DNA from: an uncultured Kiritimatiellota bacterium
GTDB taxonomy: Bacteria; Verrucomicrobiota; Kiritimatiellia; RFP12; UBA1067
Reading direction: 5' to 3'
Assembly (NCBI GenBank): GCA_934635385.1
Contig: CAKTZI010000001.1
Span: 124,001-188,000 of the forward strand
DNA: 64,000 bases
Within the stretch, counting starts at the first letter, position 1. Each line of letters starts with the position of its first letter. Under the pieces are notes generated by a model. It did no database searches. It saw only the letters and a list, made by a program, of their open reading frames with translations, and was not told the origin of the DNA. This document shows, one piece after another, positions 42,099 through 50,137 of the stretch. The position numbers and the translations under genes are program-made.

Positions 42099-42937
42099 AG
42101 CGCTCGCTCTTTTCCGTCGCCGTCCTCGGCTTCGTGCTCGCGTTCCTCTACGTGCCGATCGTGCTGGTCGTCGTCTACGGGTTCGTCCCGAACGGCACGA
42201 CGATGAGCTTCCTCGACGCGCGCGGCCACTTCCTCGGCCTGACGACGAAGTGGTACGAGCAGATCTTCTCCGGCAGTTACGCGGTGAAGCCGCTCCTGCA
42301 GAGCTTCTGGCTCTCGCTCACCATCGCGGGGCTGGCGACGCTCGTCTCCTGCGTCCTCGGCACGACGGCCGCGCTCGCGCTGCACCGCTGGAAGGGGCGT
42401 CTCCAGACGATCCACCATGCGCTCGTCTACACGCCGCTCGTCATGCCGGACATCCTGATCGGCATTTCGCTCCTGATGCTCTTCGTCGCGGCGAAGGTCG
42501 ACTGCGGGTTCTGGACGATCCTGATCGCGCACGTGACGTTCTGCGTCTCGTATGTCGTCATGACGGTGCTGGCGCGCCTGCAGGACTTCGACGACCGCAT
42601 CGTCGAGGCGGCATATGACCTCGGCGCGGGGCCGTGGTACACGTTCTTCAAGGTCGAGCTGCCGATCCTGCTGCCGGGCATCATCGCGGGCGGGCTGCTC
42701 GCGTTCACGCTGTCGATCGACGACGTCGTCATCACGTCGTTCGTGAACGGCGCGGGCACGAACACCTTCCCGACGTACGTGAGCTCGATGACGAAGCACT
42801 CGCGCAACCTGCCGAGCGTCTTCGCGCTCTCGACGCTCATGCTGATCTTCACCTGCACGCTCGTCGGGATCTCCAAGCTGCTGACGGGCAAGGCCCCCGC
42901 CGCCCGTCGGCGCGAATTCCAGCAGGCACCCCGTTGA
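42095..42937 (+). CDS. potC: spermidine/putrescine-type ABC transporter permease, PotC-like
   Basis: A 280-aa permease paired with PotB. It has VAVLGFVLAFLYVPIVLVVV as its first span, the long extracytoplasmic loop with KWYEQIFSG, TPLVMPDILIGISLLMLF, the EAA loop EAAYDLGAGPWYTFFKVELP and FTLSIDDVVITSFVNG, all usual for PotC. Together with PotB it forms the channel for polyamine uptake. The promoter for the next tRNA pair begins within its last codons. Confidence 0.9.
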   Translation: MKRSLFSVAVLGFVLAFLYVPIVLVVVYGFVPNGTTMSFLDARGHFLGLTTKWYEQIFSGSYAVKPLLQSFWLSLTIAGLATLVSCVLGTTAALALHRWKGRLQTIHHALVYTPLVMPDILIGISLLMLFVAAKVDCGFWTILIAHVTFCVSYVVMTVLARLQDFDDRIVEAAYDLGAGPWYTFFKVELPILLPGIIAGGLLAFTLSIDDVVITSFVNGAGTNTFPTYVSSMTKHSRNLPSVFALSTLMLIFTCTLVGISKLLTGKAPAARRREFQQAPR

Positions 42938-42963
42938 CAGGCGCGCGGCGTTTTTGATATACT
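42934..42963 (+). promoter_or_regulatory. promoter of the tRNA-Leu/tRNA-Glu operon
   Basis: TTGACA (42934-42939), 18-bp spacer, TATACT (42958-42963) with TGA before it; nearly the same layout as the promoter at 38835. The TTGACA includes the potC stop codon. Confidence 0.8.
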
Positions 42964-42974
42964 ACACATCCGAA

Positions 42975-43060
42975 GCACCCGTGGTGGAATTGGCAGACAC
43001 GCAAGATTCAGGTTCTTGTGCCCATAAAGCATGTGGGTTCGATTCCCACCGGGTGCACCA
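42975..43060 (+). tRNA. tRNA-Leu (anticodon CAG)
   Basis: 86 nt with acceptor GCACCCG/CGGGTGC, anticodon stem CAAGA/TCTTG and loop TTCAGGT (anticodon 43009-43011), a long variable arm as expected for Leu, and encoded CCA. Reads CUG, the main Leu codon of this GC-rich genome. Confidence 0.95.
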
Positions 43061-43066
43061 TAACTT

Positions 43067-43141
43067 GGCCCCTTCGTCTATCGGCTAGGACATCTGGTTC
43101 TCATCCAGGCAAGAGGAGTTCGACTCTCCTAGGGGCTGCCA
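43067..43141 (+). tRNA. tRNA-Glu (anticodon CTC)
   Basis: 75 nt with acceptor GGCCCCT/AGGGGCT (first pair G-U), anticodon loop TTCTCAT (anticodon 43100-43102) and encoded CCA. Shares the tRNA-Leu promoter. Confidence 0.94.
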
Positions 43142-43175
43142 ACGGCAGCGGTAAGAAAAGGGTTAGAGGGAGACG

Positions 43176-44705
43176 ATGAAGAAATTCCTGAAGATCCTCT
43201 TGAGAACGGTGGAGATTGTCTTCATCGTTTTTTGCGTTTTTGTCGGGTCGCTCCTGTTCCGCGAGCAGGCCGTTCCCGCGTCGTGGGTCGAGGCCGCCGC
43301 CGCGCGCGTCGTGCCGTCTGACCTTCTTGCAAGGGTGGATTCCTTCGCGTTCGGCTTTCGGCGCGGCATTGTCGTCGAGGGGTTTCGCCTGTTCGAGCGG
43401 TATCGCCTTGCGCCGCGCGAGCCGCTGGCGTCGGCGGAGCGGATTGTCGTCGACGTGTTCGGCCGTTACCTCCTCGTCGAGGGCGCGCGCTATCCGCGCC
43501 TCCCCGACTCGTACTACGCGCCGGAGAACCACGAGCGCAACGCGCGCGTCGAGGCGACGCTGCCGGTGCTGCCGCGCTTCGCGCTGACGCTCGTCAACCC
43601 CGACATCCTCGGCGTCGCGCCCGCGAAGGTCGTGGCGGATGTCGAGGTCGCCGCATCGCGCGTCTCGTTCGCGCGCGCCCATCTCGACTGGCCGGACGGG
43701 GATGCGGACGAGCCGATGTTCATCGACGGCTTCTGCACGGTCGATCTTGACCGACAGGAGGTGCGCGGCGAGGTGCGCGGCACGGCCCTCCAGAAGCAGA
43801 TCCGTCCGCTGCTGGTCGCGCTCGACATCCCCGTGTCGCTGCCGTATGTCGATGCCTTTACGGAGGTTCCGGGGAAGATTCCGGCGTTCTGCGCGTGGCG
43901 GGTGAACCTCGTCAACAACGACTTCAACCTCGACCTCGACCTCAAGCCGACGCTCGGCAAGTACAACGGCGTGGCGATGAAGTGTGCCGAGGGCCAGCTG
44001 CACCTCTTCGTCTACACGCGCGGCGATTCGCTCAACTACCACCACGTCTTCGGGCCGATCGTCGGCGTCGGGCCGAAGGACGAGCCGCTGGCGGGCACGG
44101 TGACGGTGGACGGCACGAACGGCTACAACACCGTGTCCGTCGTCGCGAAGAGCGCGCTCCCCGTCGCCGACCTGCTGAAGATCGGAGGCTTCGAGGGCGA
44201 GTACGTCGGTGCGGAGGTCTACGGCGATTCGGAATGCGCGCTCGAATTCCGCTTCCCGCGCGCGATGACGAACAACTACGAGGTGCTGAACGGCAAGGGG
44301 CACTTGAGCGTCCGAAACGGGCAGCTCATGCGGATCAAGGGCTTCAAGGGTCTCGTGGCCCTGCTCGCCGAGCGCGTGCCCGGCGTCTCGTGGTTCACGG
44401 ATTCGACGCAGGGCTCGTGCGACTACGTGATCGAGAACGGGATTCTCAAGAGCGACAACATCTACATCGAGGGGACGGTCTTCTCGATCAAGATGTACGG
44501 CCAGTTCGACACGGCGCGCGACAGCCTCGACTTCACGGCGCGTGTGCAGTTCACGAAGCAGGACTCGCTCGTCGGAAAGATCCTGCATCCGCTGACGTGG
44601 CCGTTCACGAAGCTGCTGCTGGAATTCCGCCTGACGGGCAGCGCGGATCATCCGAAGTGGGAGTACATCAGCGTCATCGACCGCGTACTGGAGGTTGCGA
44701 AATGA
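43176..44705 (+). CDS. AsmA-like/DUF3971-type envelope protein
   Basis: A 509-aa protein with one amino-terminal membrane anchor (VEIVFIVFCVFVGSLLF) and a long beta-rich periplasmic part. The last 130 residues match the AsmA_2/TamB-like region: GKGHLSVRNGQLMRIKGFKG, SCDYVIENGILKSDNIYIEG, then RDSLDFTARVQFT and LTWPFTKLLLEFRLTGS. Such proteins are thought to bridge the envelope and move lipids to the outer membrane. It follows the tRNAs by 34 nt and overlaps rsmA by ATGA. Confidence 0.8.
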   Translation: MKKFLKILLRTVEIVFIVFCVFVGSLLFREQAVPASWVEAAAARVVPSDLLARVDSFAFGFRRGIVVEGFRLFERYRLAPREPLASAERIVVDVFGRYLLVEGARYPRLPDSYYAPENHERNARVEATLPVLPRFALTLVNPDILGVAPAKVVADVEVAASRVSFARAHLDWPDGDADEPMFIDGFCTVDLDRQEVRGEVRGTALQKQIRPLLVALDIPVSLPYVDAFTEVPGKIPAFCAWRVNLVNNDFNLDLDLKPTLGKYNGVAMKCAEGQLHLFVYTRGDSLNYHHVFGPIVGVGPKDEPLAGTVTVDGTNGYNTVSVVAKSALPVADLLKIGGFEGEYVGAEVYGDSECALEFRFPRAMTNNYEVLNGKGHLSVRNGQLMRIKGFKGLVALLAERVPGVSWFTDSTQGSCDYVIENGILKSDNIYIEGTVFSIKMYGQFDTARDSLDFTARVQFTKQDSLVGKILHPLTWPFTKLLLEFRLTGSADHPKWEYISVIDRVLEVAK

Positions 44706-45640
44706 ACTTGACGAGTCCGAGCCAGGTCAAGGCCTGGTGCATCGAGAACGGGTTTCATCCGAACAAGGTTTTGGGACAGAACTTCCTCATCGACCAGAAC
44801 GCGCTGAAAGCGATTGTGGATGAAGGGCTCAAAATGATCGAATTGTCGAATAGTCGAATAATCGAATCAGGGGTGGATTCCTCGGCGCAGTCGGCCATTC
44901 GATCCGCAGACCCTTCGATTATTCGACCATTCGATCATTCGATTATTTCCCATGTCATGGAGATCGGGCCGGGGCTGGGCGTCCTGACGGAGGAGATGCT
45001 GAAGCGCGGCTGCCGCGTGACGGCGATCGAGAAGGACCCCGTGCTAGCCGAACGCCTCGCCGCGTCGCTCGGCAACCCGCCGAACCTGACCGTCATCGCC
45101 GATGACGCGCTGGCGTGGCTCGCGCGGCAGCAAAAGAAAAGCGATTCACTTCTTCCTTCTTCCTTTTCCCCTCTTCCTTTTTCTCACATGATCTCCAACC
45201 TGCCCTATCAGGCGGGGACGCGCATCCTGCTGGAACTTGTGCAGACGCGGGCGATTCCGTCGCTGACGGTGCTCGTGCAGACGGAGGTCGCCGAGCGCCT
45301 CGCGGCGCCGGAGGGGTCGAAGACGCGCGGTCTCGCGGGCGTCTGGGCGCAGCTCGACTACGACGTCAAGATTGTCCGCAAGGTCTCGGCGAGCTGCTTC
45401 TGGCCGCGTCCGGAAATCGGGTCGAGCGTCGTGCGGCTGGATCGCCACGACCGCAACGGCGGCCTTTCGGACGAGCGGCGGCGCGTCTTCTACCGGCTGA
45501 CGAAACGCGCGTTCGAGCATCGCCGCAAGCAGCTCGGCAGCGTCTTCAAGAACGTGATCCAGTCGACGAACCGGGCCGAAGAGCTCTCCAACGAGGACTG
45601 GATTGCCCTCGCGCAGACGCTGTCGCTCGCGGATGTCTGA
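44702..45640 (+). CDS. rsmA: 16S rRNA (adenine1518/1519-N6)-dimethyltransferase RsmA (KsgA), with an in-frame insertion
   Basis: A 312-aa methyltransferase that dimethylates two adenines near the 16S 3' end. It has NKVLGQNFLIDQNAL, the SAM site VMEIGPGLGVLTEEML, VTAIEKDP, the catalytic NLPYQ and FWPRPEIGSSVVRL. Compared with E. coli KsgA, about 33 extra residues (about 46-81) separate the first helix from the SAM motif. They are encoded by a palindromic repeat (44837-44943) and read through in frame. A second extra stretch (QQKKSDSLLPSSFSPLPF, about 145-162) comes from a pyrimidine-rich sequence just before NLPY. Both are in loops of the known fold, so activity may be kept. Confidence 0.92.
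   Translation: MNLTSPSQVKAWCIENGFHPNKVLGQNFLIDQNALKAIVDEGLKMIELSNSRIIESGVDSSAQSAIRSADPSIIRPFDHSIISHVMEIGPGLGVLTEEMLKRGCRVTAIEKDPVLAERLAASLGNPPNLTVIADDALAWLARQQKKSDSLLPSSFSPLPFSHMISNLPYQAGTRILLELVQTRAIPSLTVLVQTEVAERLAAPEGSKTRGLAGVWAQLDYDVKIVRKVSASCFWPRPEIGSSVVRLDRHDRNGGLSDERRRVFYRLTKRAFEHRRKQLGSVFKNVIQSTNRAEELSNEDWIALAQTLSLADV
44837..44943 (+). repeat. palindromic repeat element inserted in frame in rsmA
   Basis: Arms 44837-44866 and 44914-44943 are reverse complements at 27 of 30 positions and consist of repeated TCGAATA/ATTCGA units, with 47 nt between them. The A+T-rich element contrasts with the GC-rich gene and has no counterpart in the RsmA family. Confidence 0.85.
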
Positions 45641-45667
45641 CGTGGCGTGTGGACGAAGGCGCGTGAG

Positions 45668-45696
45668 TTGATTCGGCGTGGTGGATTTAGTATCAT
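45668..45696 (+). promoter_or_regulatory. promoter of the membrane/TPR gene
   Basis: TTGATT (45668-45673), 17-bp spacer, TATCAT (45691-45696). The ATG at 45745 is about 48 nt downstream. Confidence 0.6.
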
Positions 45697-45744
45697 ACAA
45701 ACCTCAATTTTCTCAACAAGGCAAAAGACAGGCAAGGCACAAGA

Positions 45745-48018
45745 ATGGAAAACGTTGAAGCTGTTGACGGACTGAACGACATGCGCGGCATCGGGCTGAA
45801 AAACCTGGTTCTCGCAACCTTGGCGGGGGTGATTGCCGCCGCGACGATCCTCGTCTGGGGCATCCCCGGCCTCGACCCCGCGATGTGGAACGAGGCCGCC
45901 GTCGCCGCGCAGATCCGCCCGCCGCAGACGATCTTCCCCGGCTTCTGGCGGTTCGTCTCGGTCGGCCTCTTCTCCGCGTTCGGCGTGAGCGGCGCGATTC
46001 GCGTCCTCACCTTCGCCGGTGCGGCCCTCGGCGGCATCTCGGTCGCGCTCGTCTACCTGATCGTGCGCCAGACGCTCGCGCTCCTCGTCCGCACGGGGCG
46101 GCCGTATGCCGTCTGGAGCGGCCGCATCGCGCCGTTCTTCGCGTTCGTCGCGGCGCTGCTCTTCGGCCTGAGCGACCCGCTCTCGCGCATCGCGCGCGTC
46201 CTCTCGCCGTCCCTGCTGCGCTTCGCGGCCGTCCTCGTCATCGTCCACCTCGCGCTGCGCTGGCTCGTGGCCGGCGGACGCTGGCGGCTCTTTCCGCTCG
46301 TCGCGCTGATGGGCCTGCTTGCGGCGGAGACGCCGTTCGGCTTCCTGCTGCCCGTCCTCTTCGTCGGCGCGTACGTCCTCGTCTGGCACGGCGTCGTCGA
46401 CGGCCTCTTCCTGAAGCCGGAAAAGCTGCCCGAGCCGGACGAGCTGCCGAAGTGGCGCATGTTCTTCCTCTTCTTCGGCGCGCTTGCGCTTGCGGCGTAC
46501 CTGAACGCGGCGGAGTTCGTCTCGCTCGGCGGGGCCGCGGCCAACGGCTGGGGCGCGAACGACGTCTACTTCCGCTACGCGGGCGGCTACTGGCGCGTCT
46601 TCGCGGACGCGGCGAGCGTCGTCGGCTGGGTGCTGGGCCTCGTCTTCGGCGTGCTGCCGCTGCTCGTCGCGCTGAAGGTCTTCCCGCTGGTCACGCGCGA
46701 CGACCGCCCGATGCCGTTCAACCTCGGCGTCCTGCTCTTTCTCGTCGGGATGCTCGCGGTCATGCAGTGCGGCGCGCTGCCCGCCGCGCGGTTCTGGACG
46801 TTCACGAAGGACATCGTGCTGGTGCAGAGCGGCTTCCTGCTCGCCTTCTTCACGTTCTGCGCGATGGTCGCGTTCGCTCTCTTCGGCGCGGCGTTCGCCT
46901 TCGAGTGCCAGCGCACCTACCTCGGCGAGGGCGAGCGGCGTCCGGGCGTCCTCCTGCGCGGGCTCGTGCCGTGCCTGACGGTCGTCGTCGTCGCCCTCGC
47001 GTGCCGAACGGTGCCGAAGCCGGTCGAGACCGAGATGCAGCGCATCGTCGATGACGCGGTGCGCGAGACGGTCGCGGAATGCGCCGGCGCGAAGTACCTC
47101 TTCACGGACGGCCATCTTGATGCGGCGGTCGAGCTGTGCGCGAAAGACCGGGGACAGACCCTCTACGCGCTCAACATGATGTCCGGCGCGCGCGCGTGGG
47201 ACTGCGCGGTGCGGTCGCGTCCGTTCGCGCCGGAGACGGACGACTGGCGCAACGCGCAGACGGGCATCCCGTCGCTCCTGCGCATCTGGGCCGGCGAGAA
47301 GGTCGGCGGCATGGACGAGGCGGCGATCCAGCTCGGCTTTGAGTTCTGGAAGCGCGAGCGCAAGCCGCTGCCGACGCTGTCCGGCATGGTCGCGCGCGAG
47401 AAGGGGATGGACGCGGCGGCGGCCCAGGCCGGCATCGCGCGGTCGAAGGCCCTGGCCGACCGCATCCTCGCGCTCGCGCCGAAGACGGAGACGGCCGACC
47501 CGTCGCCCGCGCTCGCGAGCTCGTTCTCGGCTGTCTCGTGGCGGATCTCGCGCTTTGCGCGCATCCGCGAGGACGCGGAACTCGCGAACGACCTCGACGA
47601 GTCGAACACGGCCTTGAAGAAGATGCTCTCCGTCATCGAGCAGGAGCGCCAGCGGACGTTTCTGCAGATGACGCCGCGCGAAGGCCTGCAGATCGCCCTG
47701 CGGCGTGCGAACTTCGCGGAGGCGCGCCGCTACGCCGCCGCCGTCCTGCGCGCGAACGAGGACGACGCCGAGGCGAACTTCGCGATGGGCATGAGCTCGC
47801 TGACGGGCAACCGCTATGCCGACGCCGAACGCTACCTGAGCCGCTGCCTCAAGGCGCGGCCCAACGAGCCGGCGGTCTTGAACAACCTCTCGATCATCTG
47901 CCGCAAGCTCCGCCGCTACAAGGAGGCGGAGGACTACGCGCGCCGCGCGCTGAAGATCCTGCCGGACTCGCCGGAGGTCAAGCAGACGCTTTCCGACGCC
48001 CTCAAGAAGGCCCCGTAA
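45745..48018 (+). CDS. multi-pass membrane protein with carboxy-terminal TPR repeats
   Basis: A 757-aa protein. Residues about 20-420 contain nine or ten hydrophobic spans with an early extracytoplasmic PGLDPAMWNEAAVAAQ, a layout like DUF2723/PMT-type membrane glycosyltransferases, although I see no certain catalytic motif. Residues about 430-650 are helical. The last 100 hold TPR repeats (AEANFAMGMSSLTGNRYADA, LNNLSIICRKLRRYKEAEDY). It precedes mraY by 39 nt and may share its transcript, which would link it to envelope assembly. Confidence 0.65.
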   Translation: MENVEAVDGLNDMRGIGLKNLVLATLAGVIAAATILVWGIPGLDPAMWNEAAVAAQIRPPQTIFPGFWRFVSVGLFSAFGVSGAIRVLTFAGAALGGISVALVYLIVRQTLALLVRTGRPYAVWSGRIAPFFAFVAALLFGLSDPLSRIARVLSPSLLRFAAVLVIVHLALRWLVAGGRWRLFPLVALMGLLAAETPFGFLLPVLFVGAYVLVWHGVVDGLFLKPEKLPEPDELPKWRMFFLFFGALALAAYLNAAEFVSLGGAAANGWGANDVYFRYAGGYWRVFADAASVVGWVLGLVFGVLPLLVALKVFPLVTRDDRPMPFNLGVLLFLVGMLAVMQCGALPAARFWTFTKDIVLVQSGFLLAFFTFCAMVAFALFGAAFAFECQRTYLGEGERRPGVLLRGLVPCLTVVVVALACRTVPKPVETEMQRIVDDAVRETVAECAGAKYLFTDGHLDAAVELCAKDRGQTLYALNMMSGARAWDCAVRSRPFAPETDDWRNAQTGIPSLLRIWAGEKVGGMDEAAIQLGFEFWKRERKPLPTLSGMVAREKGMDAAAAQAGIARSKALADRILALAPKTETADPSPALASSFSAVSWRISRFARIREDAELANDLDESNTALKKMLSVIEQERQRTFLQMTPREGLQIALRRANFAEARRYAAAVLRANEDDAEANFAMGMSSLTGNRYADAERYLSRCLKARPNEPAVLNNLSIICRKLRRYKEAEDYARRALKILPDSPEVKQTLSDALKKAP

Positions 48019-48057
48019 GCCGTGTCCGCCGATTCCGTTCAGAGGACCTGACGCACC

Positions 48058-49185
48058 ATGATCTACTACCTGTCGAGCTTTCTCCAGCCGTTCTGGGGGC
48101 CGTTCCGCCTCCTTCAGTCCCATGCGCTCCTGCTGGCGGGCGGCGCGTTCACGGCGGCGTTCCTGACGTGGATTCTCCTGCCGCGCCTCTGGAGCCGTCT
48201 GCCGCGCGACCGCGGCAAGGCCCAACTGAAGGATCTCGGCGGCATGTGCAGTCAGGGCAAGCCGACGGGGGCGGGGCTCTGGGTGTCGCTCATCGCGCTC
48301 CCGGTCATCATCCTCTTCGCGCCGCTCAAGTTCTGGGATCTCGCCGCCGTCTTCGCGCTCTACGGGGCGATGCTCTTCGGCTATCTCGACGACCAGGCGC
48401 GCGTGCCGTGGGGCGAGCTCAAGAAGGGGCTTCTCGACGCGGTCGTCTCGGTCGCGATCGCCGTCTTCATCTTTCTCGGACATCATGAGGTCATCGGCGG
48501 CTCGCACGTGATGATCGCGTGGCTGCCGTTTGTGAAGGGGCCTGTCCCCCTGAACGGCGTCGGCGTCTGGCTCATTCACGCCTGGGTCTATGTGCCGGTC
48601 GCGGCGTTCGTCCTCTGGTTCACGATGAACGCGACGAACTGCTCGGACGGCGTGGACGGACTCGCCGGGACGCTGACGCTCATCGCGCTCGGCATGCTGG
48701 CGGTCGTCCTCTACGTGGTCGTCGGCTACCGTCCCGTCGCGCACTACTTCCTCATCCCCGTCTACGCCGAGGCGGCGCGCTGGGCGATCGTCGTGATGAT
48801 TGTCGCGGGGGCGTTCGGCGGCTACCTCTGGTACAACGCCGAGCCGTCGAAGATCCTGATGGGCGACGCGGGCAGCCGCTATCTCGGCATCCTCGTCGCG
48901 ACGGCCTCGCTCATGACGGGCAACCCGTTCATCGTCCTCGCGCTCGCGCCGATCGTGCTCGTGAACGGCGGCGGCGGGCTCGGAAAGCTCGTCCTCCTGC
49001 GCCTCGCGAAGAGGGTCGGCTTCGACATCGGGGAGGACAGCCTGATCCGCAAGATCCGCTTCCCGCTGCACGACCACTGCAAGAAGAACCTGAAGTGGTC
49101 GAACGCGCAGGTGCTGATGCGGTTCGTGCTGCTGCAGCTCGTCGTCATGCCGGCCCTGCTGCTCCTGCTCCTGAAGGTGCGCTGA
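48058..49185 (+). CDS. mraY: phospho-N-acetylmuramoyl-pentapeptide transferase
   Basis: A 375-aa membrane enzyme that makes lipid I from UDP-MurNAc-pentapeptide and undecaprenyl phosphate. Motifs: YLDDQAR (for the catalytic DD), NATNCSDGVDGLAG (NxxNxxDGxDGLA), SKILMGDAGSRYLG and, at the end, PLHDHCKKNLKWSNAQVLMR in place of the family's PLHHHxE...W.E..VV.RF. The replacement of the usual HHH by HDH is unusual. It lies outside a dcw cluster, between a membrane/TPR gene and an unknown gene five nt downstream. Confidence 0.9.
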   Translation: MIYYLSSFLQPFWGPFRLLQSHALLLAGGAFTAAFLTWILLPRLWSRLPRDRGKAQLKDLGGMCSQGKPTGAGLWVSLIALPVIILFAPLKFWDLAAVFALYGAMLFGYLDDQARVPWGELKKGLLDAVVSVAIAVFIFLGHHEVIGGSHVMIAWLPFVKGPVPLNGVGVWLIHAWVYVPVAAFVLWFTMNATNCSDGVDGLAGTLTLIALGMLAVVLYVVVGYRPVAHYFLIPVYAEAARWAIVVMIVAGAFGGYLWYNAEPSKILMGDAGSRYLGILVATASLMTGNPFIVLALAPIVLVNGGGGLGKLVLLRLAKRVGFDIGEDSLIRKIRFPLHDHCKKNLKWSNAQVLMRFVLLQLVVMPALLLLLLKVR

Positions 49186-49190
49186 CGGCG

Positions 49191-50093
49191 ATGGCCCTGC
49201 TGACGACAGTCCTTCTGCTGGCACTCTCGCGCGCGGAGCTGATCGAGCGCTTCAAGTCGCCCGTCCTGACGCAGGCGGAAGGTCTCGTGAAGGTCTACGC
49301 GAACTGCTCGGTCGACGTGCGCCGCGAGTTTCAGGCCCCCGTCGCGCGTTTCGCCGGCGAGACCGTGACGGCCCTCGCGCGCGCCGCGCAACGGCCGCTC
49401 GTGCGCGTCGCCCAGCCGGGCATCGTCCTGCACCTCGGCGACAGGCGCACGAACTGCACGGACGTCATCGTGCGCGTCGCGACGAACGGCGAACACGTCG
49501 TCACGCGGCTCTTCCTGCCGAATCCCGCGCAGACGGATCTGGACGCCCTGCGCACGGAAGTCGTCCGCGCCTACTTCCGCACGGCGGAAGGCCGAGACCT
49601 GTCGGCAGCGGAGGCGCGGGAGGCCTATCGCCTGACGGATTCCGACTATCGGCGCGCGGGCGCGCGGCGGCGTCTCGCGGACTGGCTGGATCGGGCGGAG
49701 GGCGCGGATGCGGACGGTTTCCGCCTGCTCTATCACGTGTTCAAGCCGGGGACGCTCAGCCGCATCGAGGCGCGCGTCTTCGCGTCCCGTCTGCGGCTCT
49801 ATCCCCGGACGCTGGCCCGTCCGTTCTGCGGACGTTTTGACGCGCTCGCGTTCCGTGAGGCGATTGTCTGCGCGAAGACCGATCCGCTCGTCCGCCTCGC
49901 GGCGCTCGACAAGGCCAACGAGCTGCCGGTTTTCGGCGGCGGACGCGGCGAGGGGCTTCAGGCGGCGGCGACGGCCTATCGGGCCTTCCTGTTGGCGCTC
50001 GCCCAGGGCGAGCAGTCGGAGGATGCGCTGCGCGACCTGCTGGAGGCCGCCGACACAAAGCTCAACGTCGCCTACGAGGAAGCGCGTTTTTGA
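49191..50093 (+). CDS. hypothetical exported or membrane-associated protein
   Basis: A 300-aa protein with a short hydrophobic start (MALLTTVLLLALSRA) that may be a signal. The rest is Arg- and Ala-rich and helical; REFQAPVARFAGETVTALAR and DLDALRTEVVRAYFRTAEGR stand out. I recognise no family. It starts 5 nt after mraY and is surely cotranscribed, so a role in the cell envelope is plausible. Its stop codon overlaps the extended -10 of the flavodiiron gene. Confidence 0.6.
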   Translation: MALLTTVLLLALSRAELIERFKSPVLTQAEGLVKVYANCSVDVRREFQAPVARFAGETVTALARAAQRPLVRVAQPGIVLHLGDRRTNCTDVIVRVATNGEHVVTRLFLPNPAQTDLDALRTEVVRAYFRTAEGRDLSAAEAREAYRLTDSDYRRAGARRRLADWLDRAEGADADGFRLLYHVFKPGTLSRIEARVFASRLRLYPRTLARPFCGRFDALAFREAIVCAKTDPLVRLAALDKANELPVFGGGRGEGLQAAATAYRAFLLALAQGEQSEDALRDLLEAADTKLNVAYEEARF

Positions 50094-50099
50094 TATAAT
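50094..50099 (+). promoter_or_regulatory. -10 box of the flavodiiron protein gene
   Basis: TGA-TATAAT, where the TGA is also the stop of the preceding gene; no convincing -35. The ATG at 50138 is 38 nt downstream. Confidence 0.55.
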
Positions 50100-50137
50100 A
50101 CGTCCTCACCAATTTCAAAACGGAAAGAAACAGCGCA

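Noticed and set aside
44837..44943. ATTCGA repeats as a CRISPR array
   Set aside because: Units are 6-10 nt without regular spacers and lie in frame within rsmA; no cas genes are present.
45490..49224. A 1244-codon minus-strand open frame
   Set aside because: It runs across rsmA, the membrane/TPR gene and mraY, all certain genes on the other strand; the product is low-complexity Arg/Glu.
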